A stretch of DNA of 48,298 nt from Flavobacterium collinsii (GCF_902804485.1 NZ_CADCST010000127.1:1-48298); one strand, 5' to 3'; positions 7,023 to 15,525 are shown, numbered from the stretch's first letter. Numbers and translations are program-made. The notes: a model not told the origin generated them from the sequence alone.

Positions 7023-7313
7023 ATGAAAAATAGATTAATCCCGATTTGTACGTTCCCAGTGGTTTCAACTATTGGGATGAAATATTTATCATTCATTTTT
7101 CAGAATCCATTTCTCGAAATACATCTGGCAAAAGCAACCATAGGCGATATTTTGTTTTTATCAATTCTAAGAAAAATCTTAAAACCGTTGATTCTCTGCA
7201 TCTTTGCTTCTCTGTTTCTCAAAAAAAAACTTTTTTTTCAATATTTTTCTTTTAATATTTGCGTGCCTTTTAAACCATAAAAGGATTACTAACCAATTGC
7301 TTAAAACTAATTT

Positions 7314-8645
7314 ATGAAGAGAACTTTACTATTATTTTGCTTCTTTGGAAGCTTTTTTTATGCCCAAGGGCAATCGTATTTTGGATTTAGGGATGATAAT
7401 TATGCAGGAATTCAAGCCGTGTTATTTAATCCATCAACTGTTGTTGATTCAAAACACAAAGTTGATATTAATATATTTTCGGTTAGTGCAACGGGACAAA
7501 ATGATTTGTACGGGGTAAATTTGGCCGGGATTTTAGATGGCAGTTTTGATTTACAAAGAGACGGAAAGAAGAATATTAAAGCCAATAACAGGGGGAACTT
7601 TAATGTAGATATTTTAGGTCCGTCGATTATGTTCAATATTACGCCGGCACACAGCGTTGCACTTTTTACACGTGTTCGAAGCGTAACCAATGTTGTTGAT
7701 GTAAATGGTGCGCTTGTTGACGAAGTAAATAAGAATATAGATGTTTCAAATAGTTTTTTAATATCGGGAGGAAACCCAAATGCCGTTACCAATTCATGGG
7801 CAGAGATTGGAGCCAGTTATGGTACCGTTTTACTTGATGATGAAGAACATTTTATAAAAGGCGGTATCACCTTAAAATATTTGATGGCAGGAGTAAATGG
7901 CTATATTAACGGAAATAATTTGAGTGTTGCTTTTAATAAAAATGATGTTAATCCGGCTTTGAGCGAATATTACTCTACGGGAATCTTAAAGACTGCTGCA
8001 AGCTATGATTATCAAAAGGGTGATGATCCTAAGTTTGATGGGACTTCGGCTGGTGTGGGCGTTGATTTAGGGTTTACTTATGAGTATCGTACCAATTGTC
8101 ATACTTGCAGAGGAAATCGATATAAGTTTAAAACCGCAGTTTCTATAACCGATATTGGAAAGCTTAATTATAAAAATATGATTGAAAACACTTATGATCT
8201 GTCCGGAAGAGTTACGCAGGATGATATTGATAATGCCGATAATATTTTTGAGTTTTTTGATGCCAATTATGTAAAAACGGCAACAAGAAAAGGTATGCAA
8301 GCCAATTTGCCAACTGCTTTGCATACGAATTTTGACTGGAACATTAATAATAAGTTTTATTTGAATTTAAGCGGCGATTTTGGATTAGTTGATGCTAAAA
8401 GAATAAACGGTACTGCAATTGCCAATTCGGTTACGTTTACGCCTAGATTTGAAGATGGAAAATTTAGTTTTTATCTCCCAGTGACCTGGATGGAATATGG
8501 CGGAACTCAAGTTGGAACTGGTTTTAGAGCCGGGCCTTTATTTATTGGTTCAGGATCTTTAATTAGCAACTTATTTTCAAACAATTCCAAAGGCAGTAAT
8601 CTTTATGTAGGTTTGAAATTTCCTATCTATCAGAGTTATGATTAA
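7314..8645 (+). CDS. DUF5723-type outer-membrane protein, lacks the OmpA domain
   Basis: A 443-aa protein with a signal peptide (MKRTLLLFCFFGSFFYAQGQ). The mature start SYFGFRDDNYAGIQAVLFNP closely matches SYLGYTHDNYAGVQSVLFNP of the 727-aa protein at 15567-17750, and similarity continues along the whole length (for example FNIT/AP, LPTA-H, FYLPVTWMEYGGTQVGTGFR). It is therefore a paralogue of that protein's DUF5723 part without TSP3 repeats or peptidoglycan-binding domain. The strand-rich sequence ends LYVGLKFPIYQ, as expected for an outer-membrane beta-barrel. Role unknown; cell-envelope location is inferred. A gene-sized gap upstream (7023-7313) is noncoding. Confidence 0.85.
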   Translation: MKRTLLLFCFFGSFFYAQGQSYFGFRDDNYAGIQAVLFNPSTVVDSKHKVDINIFSVSATGQNDLYGVNLAGILDGSFDLQRDGKKNIKANNRGNFNVDILGPSIMFNITPAHSVALFTRVRSVTNVVDVNGALVDEVNKNIDVSNSFLISGGNPNAVTNSWAEIGASYGTVLLDDEEHFIKGGITLKYLMAGVNGYINGNNLSVAFNKNDVNPALSEYYSTGILKTAASYDYQKGDDPKFDGTSAGVGVDLGFTYEYRTNCHTCRGNRYKFKTAVSITDIGKLNYKNMIENTYDLSGRVTQDDIDNADNIFEFFDANYVKTATRKGMQANLPTALHTNFDWNINNKFYLNLSGDFGLVDAKRINGTAIANSVTFTPRFEDGKFSFYLPVTWMEYGGTQVGTGFRAGPLFIGSGSLISNLFSNNSKGSNLYVGLKFPIYQSYD

Positions 8646-8666
8646 AGGACCTTAGTGCCTTATATA

Positions 8667-8705
8667 AAAGAGCCAGTTTCATTTTTGTGAAACTGGCTCT
8701 TTTTG
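8667..8705 (+). terminator. Rho-independent terminator
   Basis: Perfect stem AAAAGAGCCAGTTTCA/TGAAACTGGCTCTTTT with loop TTTTG, then T residues, just after the DUF5723 gene. Confidence 0.85.
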
Positions 8706-8961
8706 GTTTAGATGAGATTTTAAACAAAAACCTCAGAACCTTAGCACCTCAGTACCTAAAATATATATAGTGAAGGATATTAACTCATTAACCGTTTGTT
8801 TACAAAACGTATAAAGCAAGTTAGATACCTAGAAATACTCTTGTGAATTCAAAACATTTATAGAGATTAGAATACATGTACACACCATTTTTGACTATTA
8901 TTTCGCTTAACTTTTCCATAATAATTAAATTTTAGTTAGACCATTACTCTTCTGACGATTT
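8706..8961. other. Intergenic region at the end of the stress cluster
   Basis: Contains a CCTCAGAACCTTAGCACCTC-type motif (8731-8755) that recurs near 24.43 and 24.74 kb. No clear terminator for the minus-strand genes was found. A 32-codon minus ORF at 8821-8919 is not convincing. Confidence 0.5.
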
Positions 8962-9312
8962 TTATGGTGCCGAATCTTCGTGTGAAGGTTCGTGCGGTTT
9001 CGAAACGATGTTGGTAACAACAAGTTGTAGTAAGGATCCGAAGATATTTTTGAAAGTTGATTTACTTTTTCCTACCACAAATCTTTTGGCCAGATAACCA
9101 ATTCCGATACTGATCGCTGACTGTGCCAGATGGCTTTTAAAACCAACTGTTTCGTTGATTTCTTCGACTGTGTTTCGAATGAGGTTAAGAGGTTTTAAAT
9201 GCTCTTTAATTTCATCGATTTCGTCTTTAATCGCACACCATTCGGCGTCTTGCCGATTTTCTAAGAGCCGAATCTTCCGGTCTAGTGAATCAAGGGTGTA
9301 AATAGTTTCCAT
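8962..9312 (-). CDS. Hypothetical protein of the stress cluster
   Basis: A 116-aa protein. Residues 1-50 are highly charged and helical, probably coiled coil (SLDRKIRLLENRQDAEW, DEIDEIKEHLKP). Residues 60-100 are more hydrophobic (LAQSAISIGIGYLAKRFVVG, then IFGSLLQLVVTNIVS), which suggests membrane association. No known domain was recognised. The gene is last in a minus-strand series after the DUF1469 gene, with 11 bp between them, so it probably works with it at the inner membrane. Confidence 0.75.
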   Translation of the reverse strand: METIYTLDSLDRKIRLLENRQDAEWCAIKDEIDEIKEHLKPLNLIRNTVEEINETVGFKSHLAQSAISIGIGYLAKRFVVGKSKSTFKNIFGSLLQLVVTNIVSKPHEPSHEDSAP

Positions 9313-9323
9313 AACAGTCTTTT

Positions 9324-9716
9324 TTAGTTTTTTGATTGACTTAGATCAGAATCGCTCTCTGTTTTAGTTTCTTTTAAAATACTGGAAACAATCATGTTTC
9401 CAATAGGGGTTTTAATAAGTCTGTGGTGCAATTTGTGCAGCACTATGGCAACAATTAAATAAAAGACTGCCAGTATAAAAAAACCGTAATAGTATTCGCC
9501 TAATTTTTTTCCAATCCATAAACTGATCCCAATATTGAGGAATAGGGTAAAAAATGCAACAACAGCTCCAACTGCGATCCTGGAGGTTAATGTCGATAAA
9601 ACATCTGCTGATGCTGATACCGTTTTGAGTTTGATTAACTCTAAACTCGTTTTGGTATAATTCTCAGCTTTCTCGTAAAGATTTAAGTTCTCGTTTGTTG
9701 TTGCATTTGATTCCAT
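9324..9716 (-). CDS. DUF1469 / phage-holin-superfamily-like membrane protein
   Basis: A 130-aa protein. The N-terminal helix (YEKAENYTKTSLELIKLKTV) is followed by two membrane segments at about residues 48-68 and 77-99, and the tail is charged. This is the usual order of the small DUF1469 (holin-X-like) membrane proteins found in bacterial stress loci beside YtxH and CsbD genes; despite the family name they are not phage lysis genes. Spacing to the downstream gene is 11 bp and to YtxH 38 bp, so they are likely co-transcribed. Family call moderately confident. Confidence 0.75.
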   Translation of the reverse strand: MESNATTNENLNLYEKAENYTKTSLELIKLKTVSASADVLSTLTSRIAVGAVVAFFTLFLNIGISLWIGKKLGEYYYGFFILAVFYLIVAIVLHKLHHRLIKTPIGNMIVSSILKETKTESDSDLSQSKN

Positions 9717-9754
9717 GATAGAGGGGTATGTTTAGGATTTACAAATTTCACTTC

Positions 9755-10039
9755 TTAATAGTTCGATTTTACGGCTTTTGCTTCGTCTTTAAGCGTGTTG
9801 AAGTCTTCTTTTGCCTGACTGAATTTTGCTTTTCCTTCTTCGATAATTTCTTTACCGTTTGAAGAAATTGTGCTTACAATTCCGTCGAACTTGTTTTTCA
9901 GATTGTCTCCGTAATCTTTAGACTTGTCTGATATTTTCTTTCTGGTATTTGATCCTTTGTCCGGTGCAAATAAAACGCCCAAAAATGCTCCTGCCGCTGC
10001 AGCTCCTAAAATTCCTAAAATTGTGTTACTCGTTTTCAT
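9755..10039 (-). CDS. YtxH domain stress protein
   Basis: A 94-aa protein. It opens with a glycine/alanine-rich membrane segment (TILGILGAAAAGAFLGVLFAP), followed by DKGSNTRKKI and an amphipathic coiled-coil tail (KSKDYGDNLKNKFDGIVSTI and so on). This is the standard YtxH layout: an N-terminal Gly-rich TM and the P-x-x-G-x-x-T-R-K/E motif. Members are general-stress proteins of unknown mechanism. It lies within the minus-strand stress series, between the lmo0937-like peptide and DUF1469. Confidence 0.88.
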   Translation of the reverse strand: MKTSNTILGILGAAAAGAFLGVLFAPDKGSNTRKKISDKSKDYGDNLKNKFDGIVSTISSNGKEIIEEGKAKFSQAKEDFNTLKDEAKAVKSNY

Positions 10040-10087
10040 AATATCTGATTTAGTAATTAATATAAAGTGGTTAATAGTACTTGTTTT

Positions 10088-10240
10088 TTAAATTTCACGA
10101 CCTTTAATAAGTCTGAATAGTATAGCAATAACGGCAATGACTAATAAAATATGAATGATACTTCCCAGGCTGTAAACAAAAAAGCCTAAAGCCCAAAGTA
10201 TGACCAGAATTACTGCGATGGTATATAATAAATTTGACAT
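10088..10240 (-). CDS. lmo0937-family small membrane protein
   Basis: A 50-aa ORF, easily missed because of its length: MSNLLYTIAVILVILWALGF, a Ser/Gly turn, a second hydrophobic segment and the basic end RLIKGREI. Two short membrane helices with a W-A-L-G-F turn and a basic C terminus match the lmo0937/YqaE-like peptides seen in bacterial stress loci. ATG at 10238-10240, stop at 10088-10090. It sits between the beta-barrel protein and YtxH genes in the same direction, which supports its reality. Confidence 0.85.
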   Translation of the reverse strand: MSNLLYTIAVILVILWALGFFVYSLGSIIHILLVIAVIAILFRLIKGREI

Positions 10241-10273
10241 GATTTGTGTGTTTAGGGTTAATAAATTCCTTTT

Positions 10274-10915
10274 CTAATTTAGCTTATACGAGAGGTACAA
10301 GCTAAGGTTGCTGTTTTTTGCATCAGGAAAAGTGTAGGTTGTTCCGGCAACGGTTCTTTCTTTTCCAACGGTTGTTAGTCCGTAATTGTAACGTAAACCA
10401 ATACTTATTGGATCAAAATCGACTCCAACACCCGCTGCAAGACCGGCATCAAACTTGTTCAGATCATTAGTATCGATTTCTTGTTCAAAGTTGATATCTC
10501 CGCTACCCGTAACTTTTGAGCTTACGAGATAAGAAGCGTAACCACCGGCATGAACATTGAAATTTTTGGTGATATTAACTCTTACCAATAGTGGAACTTC
10601 GATATAGTTTAGTTTGAATTTTGAGTCTCCACTGGCAAAAACGTTATTGTATTCTAGTTTGGCTCCTTTTGTGGTAAATAGGATTTCCGGCTGAATAGCA
10701 ATAAAATCAGAGATAGGCAAAGTCGCGTAGAGTCCGGCATTGAAACCGTATAAAACATTGTCGTCGTTGGCATCATTAGAATACAAATTCGACATGTTGA
10801 ATCCTCCTTTGATCCCGTACTCGGTATTTACATTATTGTTTTGAGCGTACAGCATTCCAAATGAAGCTGTTAAAAAAAAGGTGAAGGCGCATAAAAAATT
10901 GGTGTACATTTTCAT
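10274..10915 (-). CDS. Outer-membrane beta-barrel (porin-like) protein
   Basis: A 213-aa protein with a signal peptide (about residues 1-24, ending in LYAQ). The mature part starts YGIKGGFNMSN and is built of alternating strands (KLNYIEVPLLVRVNITKNFN, FDAGLAAGVGVDFDPISIGL), ending with NLSLYLSYKLN, an aromatic terminus usual for outer-membrane insertion. It fits the OMP_b-brl_2 'porin family' of Bacteroidota, eight-stranded barrels. It lies in the stress cluster, 38 bp downstream of the DUF4142 lipoprotein gene. Substrate or role is unknown. Confidence 0.85.
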   Translation of the reverse strand: MKMYTNFLCAFTFFLTASFGMLYAQNNNVNTEYGIKGGFNMSNLYSNDANDDNVLYGFNAGLYATLPISDFIAIQPEILFTTKGAKLEYNNVFASGDSKFKLNYIEVPLLVRVNITKNFNVHAGGYASYLVSSKVTGSGDINFEQEIDTNDLNKFDAGLAAGVGVDFDPISIGLRYNYGLTTVGKERTVAGTTYTFPDAKNSNLSLYLSYKLN

Positions 10916-10953
10916 AGTTCAATAGTTTAGTTAATAATAGATTGTAGAGGCGT

Positions 10954-11520
10954 TTAGATTACTATTTTTGATTTTTGAATTTCTCTTGAAAACTCATATT
11001 GTTGTGGCAGATACTGTAAAACCATTTTCAAAATCGTTTGATCATTTGTTTCCTTTGAAATTGATTCCAGTAACCGAATCTGCTCTTCTAATGAATCATT
11101 CATCGAATCTAAGTAAGCGTGGTTGAAATTGTATTCATTGGCATCAATCAAATCGTACAAGTCTCGTTTACGGGTTGCGTTGATTTCGGTGATAATAATG
11201 AGCTTTTTATTGGCCAGATTAGTTATTTCCTGTAACAACAGGTTTTGATTGATTTCGATTTTTTTGCTTATTTCAAGAATGGTACTGTCAGAACTTTTTT
11301 GTTGTGCAATTTGACTTTTAGAAATAATGGATTGACTTACATTTGCCGCTGCAATAAAAAAAAAGGCTTCAATTTCTTCCTTGTGATTCTTGGTAAAAGT
11401 TTCATTTTTTAAAGAGGTTTCTATTGAATAGTTTTTTTTGCATGATGAAACAAAAACTAGGATCAACAATAAAAATATTGTTTTAAAAAATATTGATTTT
11501 ACTCTGGGCATTGCTTTCAT
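10954..11520 (-). CDS. DUF4142-type lipoprotein
   Basis: A 188-aa protein with a lipoprotein signal (hydrophobic core then FVSSCKK, Cys about residue 27). The rest is helical, with EEIEAFFFIAAANVSQSIIS and SILEIS/EINQNLLLQEI segments like the ferritin-like four-helix DUF4142 family of predicted periplasmic or outer-membrane proteins. The metal-type residues of some members are not obvious here. It is the first gene after the histidine kinase, 143 bp away, at the head of the envelope part of the cluster. Start could also be Met4. Confidence 0.75.
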   Translation of the reverse strand: MKAMPRVKSIFFKTIFLLLILVFVSSCKKNYSIETSLKNETFTKNHKEEIEAFFFIAAANVSQSIISKSQIAQQKSSDSTILEISKKIEINQNLLLQEITNLANKKLIIITEINATRKRDLYDLIDANEYNFNHAYLDSMNDSLEEQIRLLESISKETNDQTILKMVLQYLPQQYEFSREIQKSKIVI

Positions 11521-11663
11521 TATTACTTCATAAAGTATTACATTACAAAGATGGCGACGAATAAAAGATTTTGCTTTACAGCATAAAAAAGAAACGTTAT
11601 ATAATTCCCATAAAAGATTTATATAACGTTTGTTATGTGATTTTTAAAGGCTTTTTTGAAGCG

Positions 11664-13448
11664 CTAATCCGGAAGAAAAATAGTGAATACAGAACCTTGA
11701 TCAGTTTGGCTGTCGGCCATGATATGACCCTTATGATTGTCGACAATTTTTTTGCAGATTGCCAGACCAATTCCTGTTCCCGGATATTCGGTTTTGGAGT
11801 GCAGTCGCTGAAACAATACAAAAATGGTTTCCTTAAACTGAGGGTCAAATCCCATTCCGTTGTCTGTAAAAGTTATTTTGTGAAATTTTTTTACATTTTG
11901 ATCCAAGAGTTCGGGATAATTGGCAGAAAGTACTTTTTGACTTTCAATTGTAATTTCGGGAACAATATCCGGACGGCTGTATTTTAAAGAGTTTCCAATT
12001 AGATTGATAAAAAGCTGCTCGATCTGATACGGAATAACGGACAGTTTGGGCAATTTTGTAGCGGTAATAACGGCTTTCTTTTCGTCGATCATTTCGGTTA
12101 GTTCCGCCTCGGCATTTTGGAGTAGTTCATTTAAATTTGATTTAATGAACTCTTTTTTGGTCGTATTGGTTCTGGAGAATAAAAGTAAATCATCAATTAA
12201 AACACGCATTCTTTTGGCCGAAACCTGAATTTTTTCAATATAATCCCGACCATTCTGCGACATAGCTTCTTTGTCGGCATCGGAGACTCTGGAAATAAAA
12301 GTCTGGATTTTTCTAAGAGGTTCCTGTAAATCGTGACTCGCAACATGGTTGAAAGAAGCCAATTCTTTATTGCTTTTCTCCAGTTCGAGGTTACGTTCCT
12401 GAAGTTCTATATTTAGTAAATGCTCGTCGGTAATATCAAAGTTAATACCTAGTAAAATTTTGCTTCCCTGTTGGTCCGTTAATAATTTTCCGGTCGTTTT
12501 AAAGTATCTGACTTCTTGATTTGGGAGCATAATTTTATAATAAACAAAAGGTAATTCTTCGTAATTCAGAATTCCTTCCATTGCTTTTGCAACGGCTACT
12601 TTATCATCAGGATGCACAAAATTTAAAAAAGTACCTTTTTCGGGAACAAAAGCATTGGGTTCATAGCCCAACAAACGGTATTGATTGTCGGAATAGTCAA
12701 TCTTGTTAGTGTCTAAATCCCATTGCCAGGTACTGAATTTACCAATAACTTCCGATTCGGCCATAAGTCCGCTGGAAATTAAAAGCTGCTTGTTAATGAC
12801 TTTAAGGCGCTCAAAATCACGACTGATTTGTCGATAAGCCAGTAAAATAAAAGTTAAAGCAACCAGAAATAGTGAAATTGAAAAAAGCGGGCTGAGAGAA
12901 ATTTCGGCGTCGTAAATTTTTAGCCTTTTGGCCAGATAGCTTTTTTCGCTGTCTTTCATTTCGTCTACTTTAAAACGAATGTTCTCCATCAAAATTCGTC
13001 CCCCAAACATATAATTGTCGAGTTTTCGTTTGTCGTAGGTTTTGGGATCGCTGTATTTGAGGCAATTTTCAAAAGAAACAAAACGCTGAATGATGAGCTT
13101 GAATAACCTTTGAAGGTTTTCCTGCTGTTTTGGGTTGTCTGCCGTTAACTTTTTTAAAGTGATAAACGAAGTGTTTACCTTGTCACGCGAATAAAGGTAA
13201 GGGGTTAAAAAACGGGAATTGCGGGTTATGATATAACCGCGCTGTCCCGTTTCGGCATCCTTTATAGCTGACATTAACCGTTCTAGCTGAATGTTAATTT
13301 CATACGTATGCATTACCAACTTGCTGGACTCATTGAGATCCTGGTTGTGCTTGTAAGCAATAGAAGAAAGAAATAACAGAATGAAAACTGCGATTACAAA
13401 AATAACTCTCAAAGAGTTTGAAGAATTAAAATTTGGGATCCACTTCAT
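11664..13448 (-). CDS. Membrane sensor histidine kinase (CHASE3-PAS-HisKA-HATPase)
   Basis: A 594-aa protein. TM1 is at about 13-32; a periplasmic CHASE3-type domain (about 40-180) carries the signature AETGQRGYIITRNSRFLTPY; TM2 is at about 186-205. A PAS domain (about 235-345: IGKFSTWQWDLDTNKIDYSD) follows. The H-box is ASFNHVASHDLQEPLRK with phosphoacceptor His372. The ATP-binding domain has the N-box NLIGNSLKYSRPD, DNGMGFDP and GTGIGLAICKKIV. All catalytic elements are present. It is 10 bp downstream of the response regulator and probably phosphorylates it; this RR-then-kinase pair resembles phytochrome/Rcp-type pairs. It probably senses an envelope signal that controls the stress cluster. 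Confidence 0.93.
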   Translation of the reverse strand: MKWIPNFNSSNSLRVIFVIAVFILLFLSSIAYKHNQDLNESSKLVMHTYEINIQLERLMSAIKDAETGQRGYIITRNSRFLTPYLYSRDKVNTSFITLKKLTADNPKQQENLQRLFKLIIQRFVSFENCLKYSDPKTYDKRKLDNYMFGGRILMENIRFKVDEMKDSEKSYLAKRLKIYDAEISLSPLFSISLFLVALTFILLAYRQISRDFERLKVINKQLLISSGLMAESEVIGKFSTWQWDLDTNKIDYSDNQYRLLGYEPNAFVPEKGTFLNFVHPDDKVAVAKAMEGILNYEELPFVYYKIMLPNQEVRYFKTTGKLLTDQQGSKILLGINFDITDEHLLNIELQERNLELEKSNKELASFNHVASHDLQEPLRKIQTFISRVSDADKEAMSQNGRDYIEKIQVSAKRMRVLIDDLLLFSRTNTTKKEFIKSNLNELLQNAEAELTEMIDEKKAVITATKLPKLSVIPYQIEQLFINLIGNSLKYSRPDIVPEITIESQKVLSANYPELLDQNVKKFHKITFTDNGMGFDPQFKETIFVLFQRLHSKTEYPGTGIGLAICKKIVDNHKGHIMADSQTDQGSVFTIFLPD

Positions 13449-13458
13449 CGGTGTTCTA

Positions 13459-13908
13459 CTATTTTAGTCGCAACAGAAAATTATCACGGTTTAACCCTGA
13501 GGTATGATAGTGCCAGTTTACGGTAACAACTTCATTAATTATTTTTTTCAGATTGTTAAAATCACTTGGTTTTTTAATGTAAATATTCGCTCCCTGAATA
13601 AAGGTATCTTCAATGTCTTCTTCAGATGAGGAAGTAGAGTAGATGGCAATAATAATGTTTTTTAAATGCTCGGTTTTTTTAATCTCGATCAAGCATTCTT
13701 TTCCGGTTTTTTTAGGCATATTTAAATCCAGAAATAAAATATCAGGTAACATATTGTCAGGATTCATCAAATGATCCATTAATTGCATTCCGTCATGAGC
13801 AAATTCTACTTTGGTCTGGATCTTTATTTCTTCAAAGGCATCTTTAAAAAAAAGGCGATCGTCTTCATCATCATCAGCTAATAAAATGTGTAATGCGTTT
13901 TTTTGCAT
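13459..13908 (-). CDS. Single-domain response regulator (Rcp1-like)
   Basis: A 149-aa receiver with no output domain. Acidic pocket ADDDEDD (about 11-17), phosphoacceptor Asp61 in LFLDLNMPKKTG, Ser91 in IYSTSSS and Lys113 in IKKPSD. The insert between beta-2 and alpha-2 and the ending HTSGLNRDNFLLRLK resemble cyanobacterial Rcp1-type regulators. Because it cannot bind DNA itself, it must act through protein contacts, for example a phosphorelay or the AraC-type regulator 20 bp upstream. It is followed by the kinase after 10 bp; the three genes form one transcription unit. Confidence 0.93.
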   Translation of the reverse strand: MQKNALHILLADDDEDDRLFFKDAFEEIKIQTKVEFAHDGMQLMDHLMNPDNMLPDILFLDLNMPKKTGKECLIEIKKTEHLKNIIIAIYSTSSSEEDIEDTFIQGANIYIKKPSDFNNLKKIINEVVTVNWHYHTSGLNRDNFLLRLK

Positions 13909-13928
13909 TTTAATGTGGTATTTGGATT

Positions 13929-14480
13929 TTATTTTAAATTTTCTCTTCGTTTCTTAATTATTCTCTGAAAAGCCGACGGTGTAATTCCGGTAGTGTTTTT
14001 AAACTGTGTACTCAAATGAGCTACACTTGAATAGTTGAGTAAAAAAGCAATTTCGGTCAGACTCATTTCGTTGATAATAATTAATTGTTTTGCTCTTTCA
14101 ATTTTCTGTAAAATAATAAAATTTTCGATAGAAGAATAGGTTACTTCCGAAAATACATTCGACAGGTAGCCATAACTATGGTTGAGCTTTTCGGCCAAAA
14201 ACACTGAACTTTTGTAATTGTTATTGTCTTCCATGAAAACAAGTTCGATTATAGCATCTTTTATTTTTTGAACCAGAACACTTTTTTGGTTTTCAACAAT
14301 TTCAAATCCACACGGATTTAGTTTTTCTTTTAAAGCTTCAAGTGCATCAGCATCAAGATTATCATTGATCTCAATTTCACCAAAACCAAGGCTTGTAAAA
14401 TTTATATTGTGCTGATCCAGATTGTGCTTTAAAAAAAGCGAACAAATGGTGTTGATGTCAAACTTTATAAATAGTTTCAT
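13929..14480 (-). CDS. AraC-type transcriptional regulator
   Basis: A 183-aa protein. The C-terminal ~100 residues carry the two helix-turn-helix motifs of the AraC family: FLAEKLNHSYGYLSNVFSEV and then MSLTEIAFLLNYSSVAHLST with QFKNTTGITPSAFQ. The N-terminal 80 residues form a small alpha/beta domain (FGEIEINDNLDADALEALKE) rather than the usual cupin, so effector sensing differs from sugar-type AraC proteins. It is the first gene of the unit with the response regulator and kinase, and is the likely DNA-binding output for the stress cluster. That regulatory link is inference. Confidence 0.88.
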   Translation of the reverse strand: MKLFIKFDINTICSLFLKHNLDQHNINFTSLGFGEIEINDNLDADALEALKEKLNPCGFEIVENQKSVLVQKIKDAIIELVFMEDNNNYKSSVFLAEKLNHSYGYLSNVFSEVTYSSIENFIILQKIERAKQLIIINEMSLTEIAFLLNYSSVAHLSTQFKNTTGITPSAFQRIIKKRRENLK

Positions 14481-14579
14481 TCTATAAAAATTTGGTTAAA
14501 GATACTTAATTTAATTTTGGTTCTATCGTTTAACAGTTGTTAGAAATTTACTAATATTTGAAATAATAAAGAAAATTCT

Positions 14580-14616
14580 CAAAAAAATACCGTCTAATAT
14601 TTATACTAGACGGTAT
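14580..14616 (-). terminator. Terminator of the csbD-like gene
   Basis: Perfect 10-bp stem ATACCGTCTA/TAGACGGTAT (14587-14596 with 14607-14616); read on the minus strand it is followed by a T7 run. It separates the CsbD unit from the AraC unit. Confidence 0.8.
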
Positions 14617-14636
14617 CCCGATTGAGTCAGAAAGGG

Positions 14637-14822
14637 TTACAAATCTGAGAGGATTTGATGAAATTCTTCTTTTGTTTTTCCCAGTTTTTGCTGAAGTCTA
14701 CCATACATTTCGTCTTCTTTACCTTCAGCAAACATCAAATCATCATCCGTCAGAGTTGCAAATTTTTGCTTCAGTTTTCCCTTTAACTCATTCCAATTTC
14801 CTTTTATTTCTGTAGTATTCAT
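14637..14822 (-). CDS. CsbD family stress protein
   Basis: A 61-aa hydrophilic protein. Sequence features: an opening NTTEIKGNWNELKGKLKQKF, then LTDDDLMFAEGKEDEMYGRL and QQKLGKTKEEFHQIL, the full CsbD motif set. In Bacillus the family belongs to the general stress regulon; the biochemical role is unknown. It has its own terminator and lies about 107 bp downstream of dps in the same direction, so it may be co-transcribed with dps. Confidence 0.95.
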   Translation of the reverse strand: MNTTEIKGNWNELKGKLKQKFATLTDDDLMFAEGKEDEMYGRLQQKLGKTKEEFHQILSDL

Positions 14823-14928
14823 GATCTTAACTTTTAAATATTAATAGTATTGTAAAGTTGTCGATTAGTTGTTGCTTTTCTGTTACATTCATTTCAGGAA
14901 GATTTGTATAATTCACATTTTGAGCTTT

Positions 14929-15402
14929 TTAAATCTGATATCGGCGTAAAACCCAAGCCATTTTTTCGTGTTCCTGAAGTAATCCGGTCACAAAATCGGC
15001 CGAGCCTGCATCGTTGTTTTCCTCTTCAAAAACAGGAATATAATCCCGAAACTCCGTCACTAGCTGTTCATGATTTTCTAAAAGTTCTTTTAACATTTGT
15101 TTCTGTGAAGGGTATTCTTTTGGAGACTCTTTAAGCGTTGAATTCTCGATAAACTCTTTCATTGTTCCAATAGTTTTGTCTCCAAGCTGACTGATGCGTT
15201 CTGCAACTTCGTCGATATGGGCCTCCAGAATTCGATACTGCTCTTCAAATAATTGGTGTAATTCCATAAAGCTGTTTCCCGAAATATTCCAGTGAAATTT
15301 TCTGGTTTTTACATAAAGAGTCATTTCGTTAGATAAAATTGTGGCTAATAGTACCGTACTCTTTTTTAATTGTTTTGGTGTTATTCCAATATGTGGGGTC
15401 AT
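14929..15402 (-). CDS. dps: Dps ferritin-like DNA-protection protein
   Basis: A 157-aa protein of the 12-subunit mini-ferritin family, which oxidises Fe(II) with H2O2 and protects DNA. The intersubunit ferroxidase ligands are all present with family spacing: His37 (KFHWNISG), His49 (FMELHQLF), Asp64 and Glu68 (AHIDEVAER). The C-terminal helix HEKMAWVLRRY is typical. There is no Lys-rich N-terminal tail, so direct DNA binding may be weak. A minus-strand -7 element lies just upstream (15428-15435). With katG 5 kb away it covers peroxide defence. Confidence 0.95.
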   Translation of the reverse strand: MTPHIGITPKQLKKSTVLLATILSNEMTLYVKTRKFHWNISGNSFMELHQLFEEQYRILEAHIDEVAERISQLGDKTIGTMKEFIENSTLKESPKEYPSQKQMLKELLENHEQLVTEFRDYIPVFEEENNDAGSADFVTGLLQEHEKMAWVLRRYQI

Positions 15403-15427
15403 AATTGTCTGATTAAAGGTTTGTTAC

Positions 15428-15435
15428 CAAAAATA
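15428..15435 (-). promoter_or_regulatory. Probable dps promoter, -7 element
   Basis: Minus strand reads TATTTTTG, matching TAnnTTTG, 26 bp before the dps ATG. No clear -33 element. Confidence 0.45.
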
Positions 15436-15525
15436 GAAAATGAGTCTTCTGATCTTCTTACATAATTTGTTAAAGAAGTTACAGGAATTCAATGTTTACG
15501 TAACCTGTTTGTAGTTCAAATAGTG

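Noticed and set aside
7023..7280. Plus-strand ORF of 85 codons after prfA
   Set aside because: It starts in the T-tail of the prfA terminator, overlaps other frames of similar length and contains low-complexity Phe/Lys/Leu; looks like noncoding AT-rich DNA.
8821..8919. Minus-strand ORF of 32 codons (MEKLSEIIVKNGVYMYSNLY...)
   Set aside because: No recognised family, no clear ribosome binding site or promoter; may be chance. Could be revisited with proteomics.
9324..9716. Prophage holin
   Set aside because: The holin-like name reflects the family only; no endolysin, structural or integrase genes are present and the gene sits in a stress cluster.
11571..11987. Plus-strand ORF of 138 codons
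   Set aside because: Antisense to the ATPase domain of the histidine kinase, whose motifs are unambiguous.
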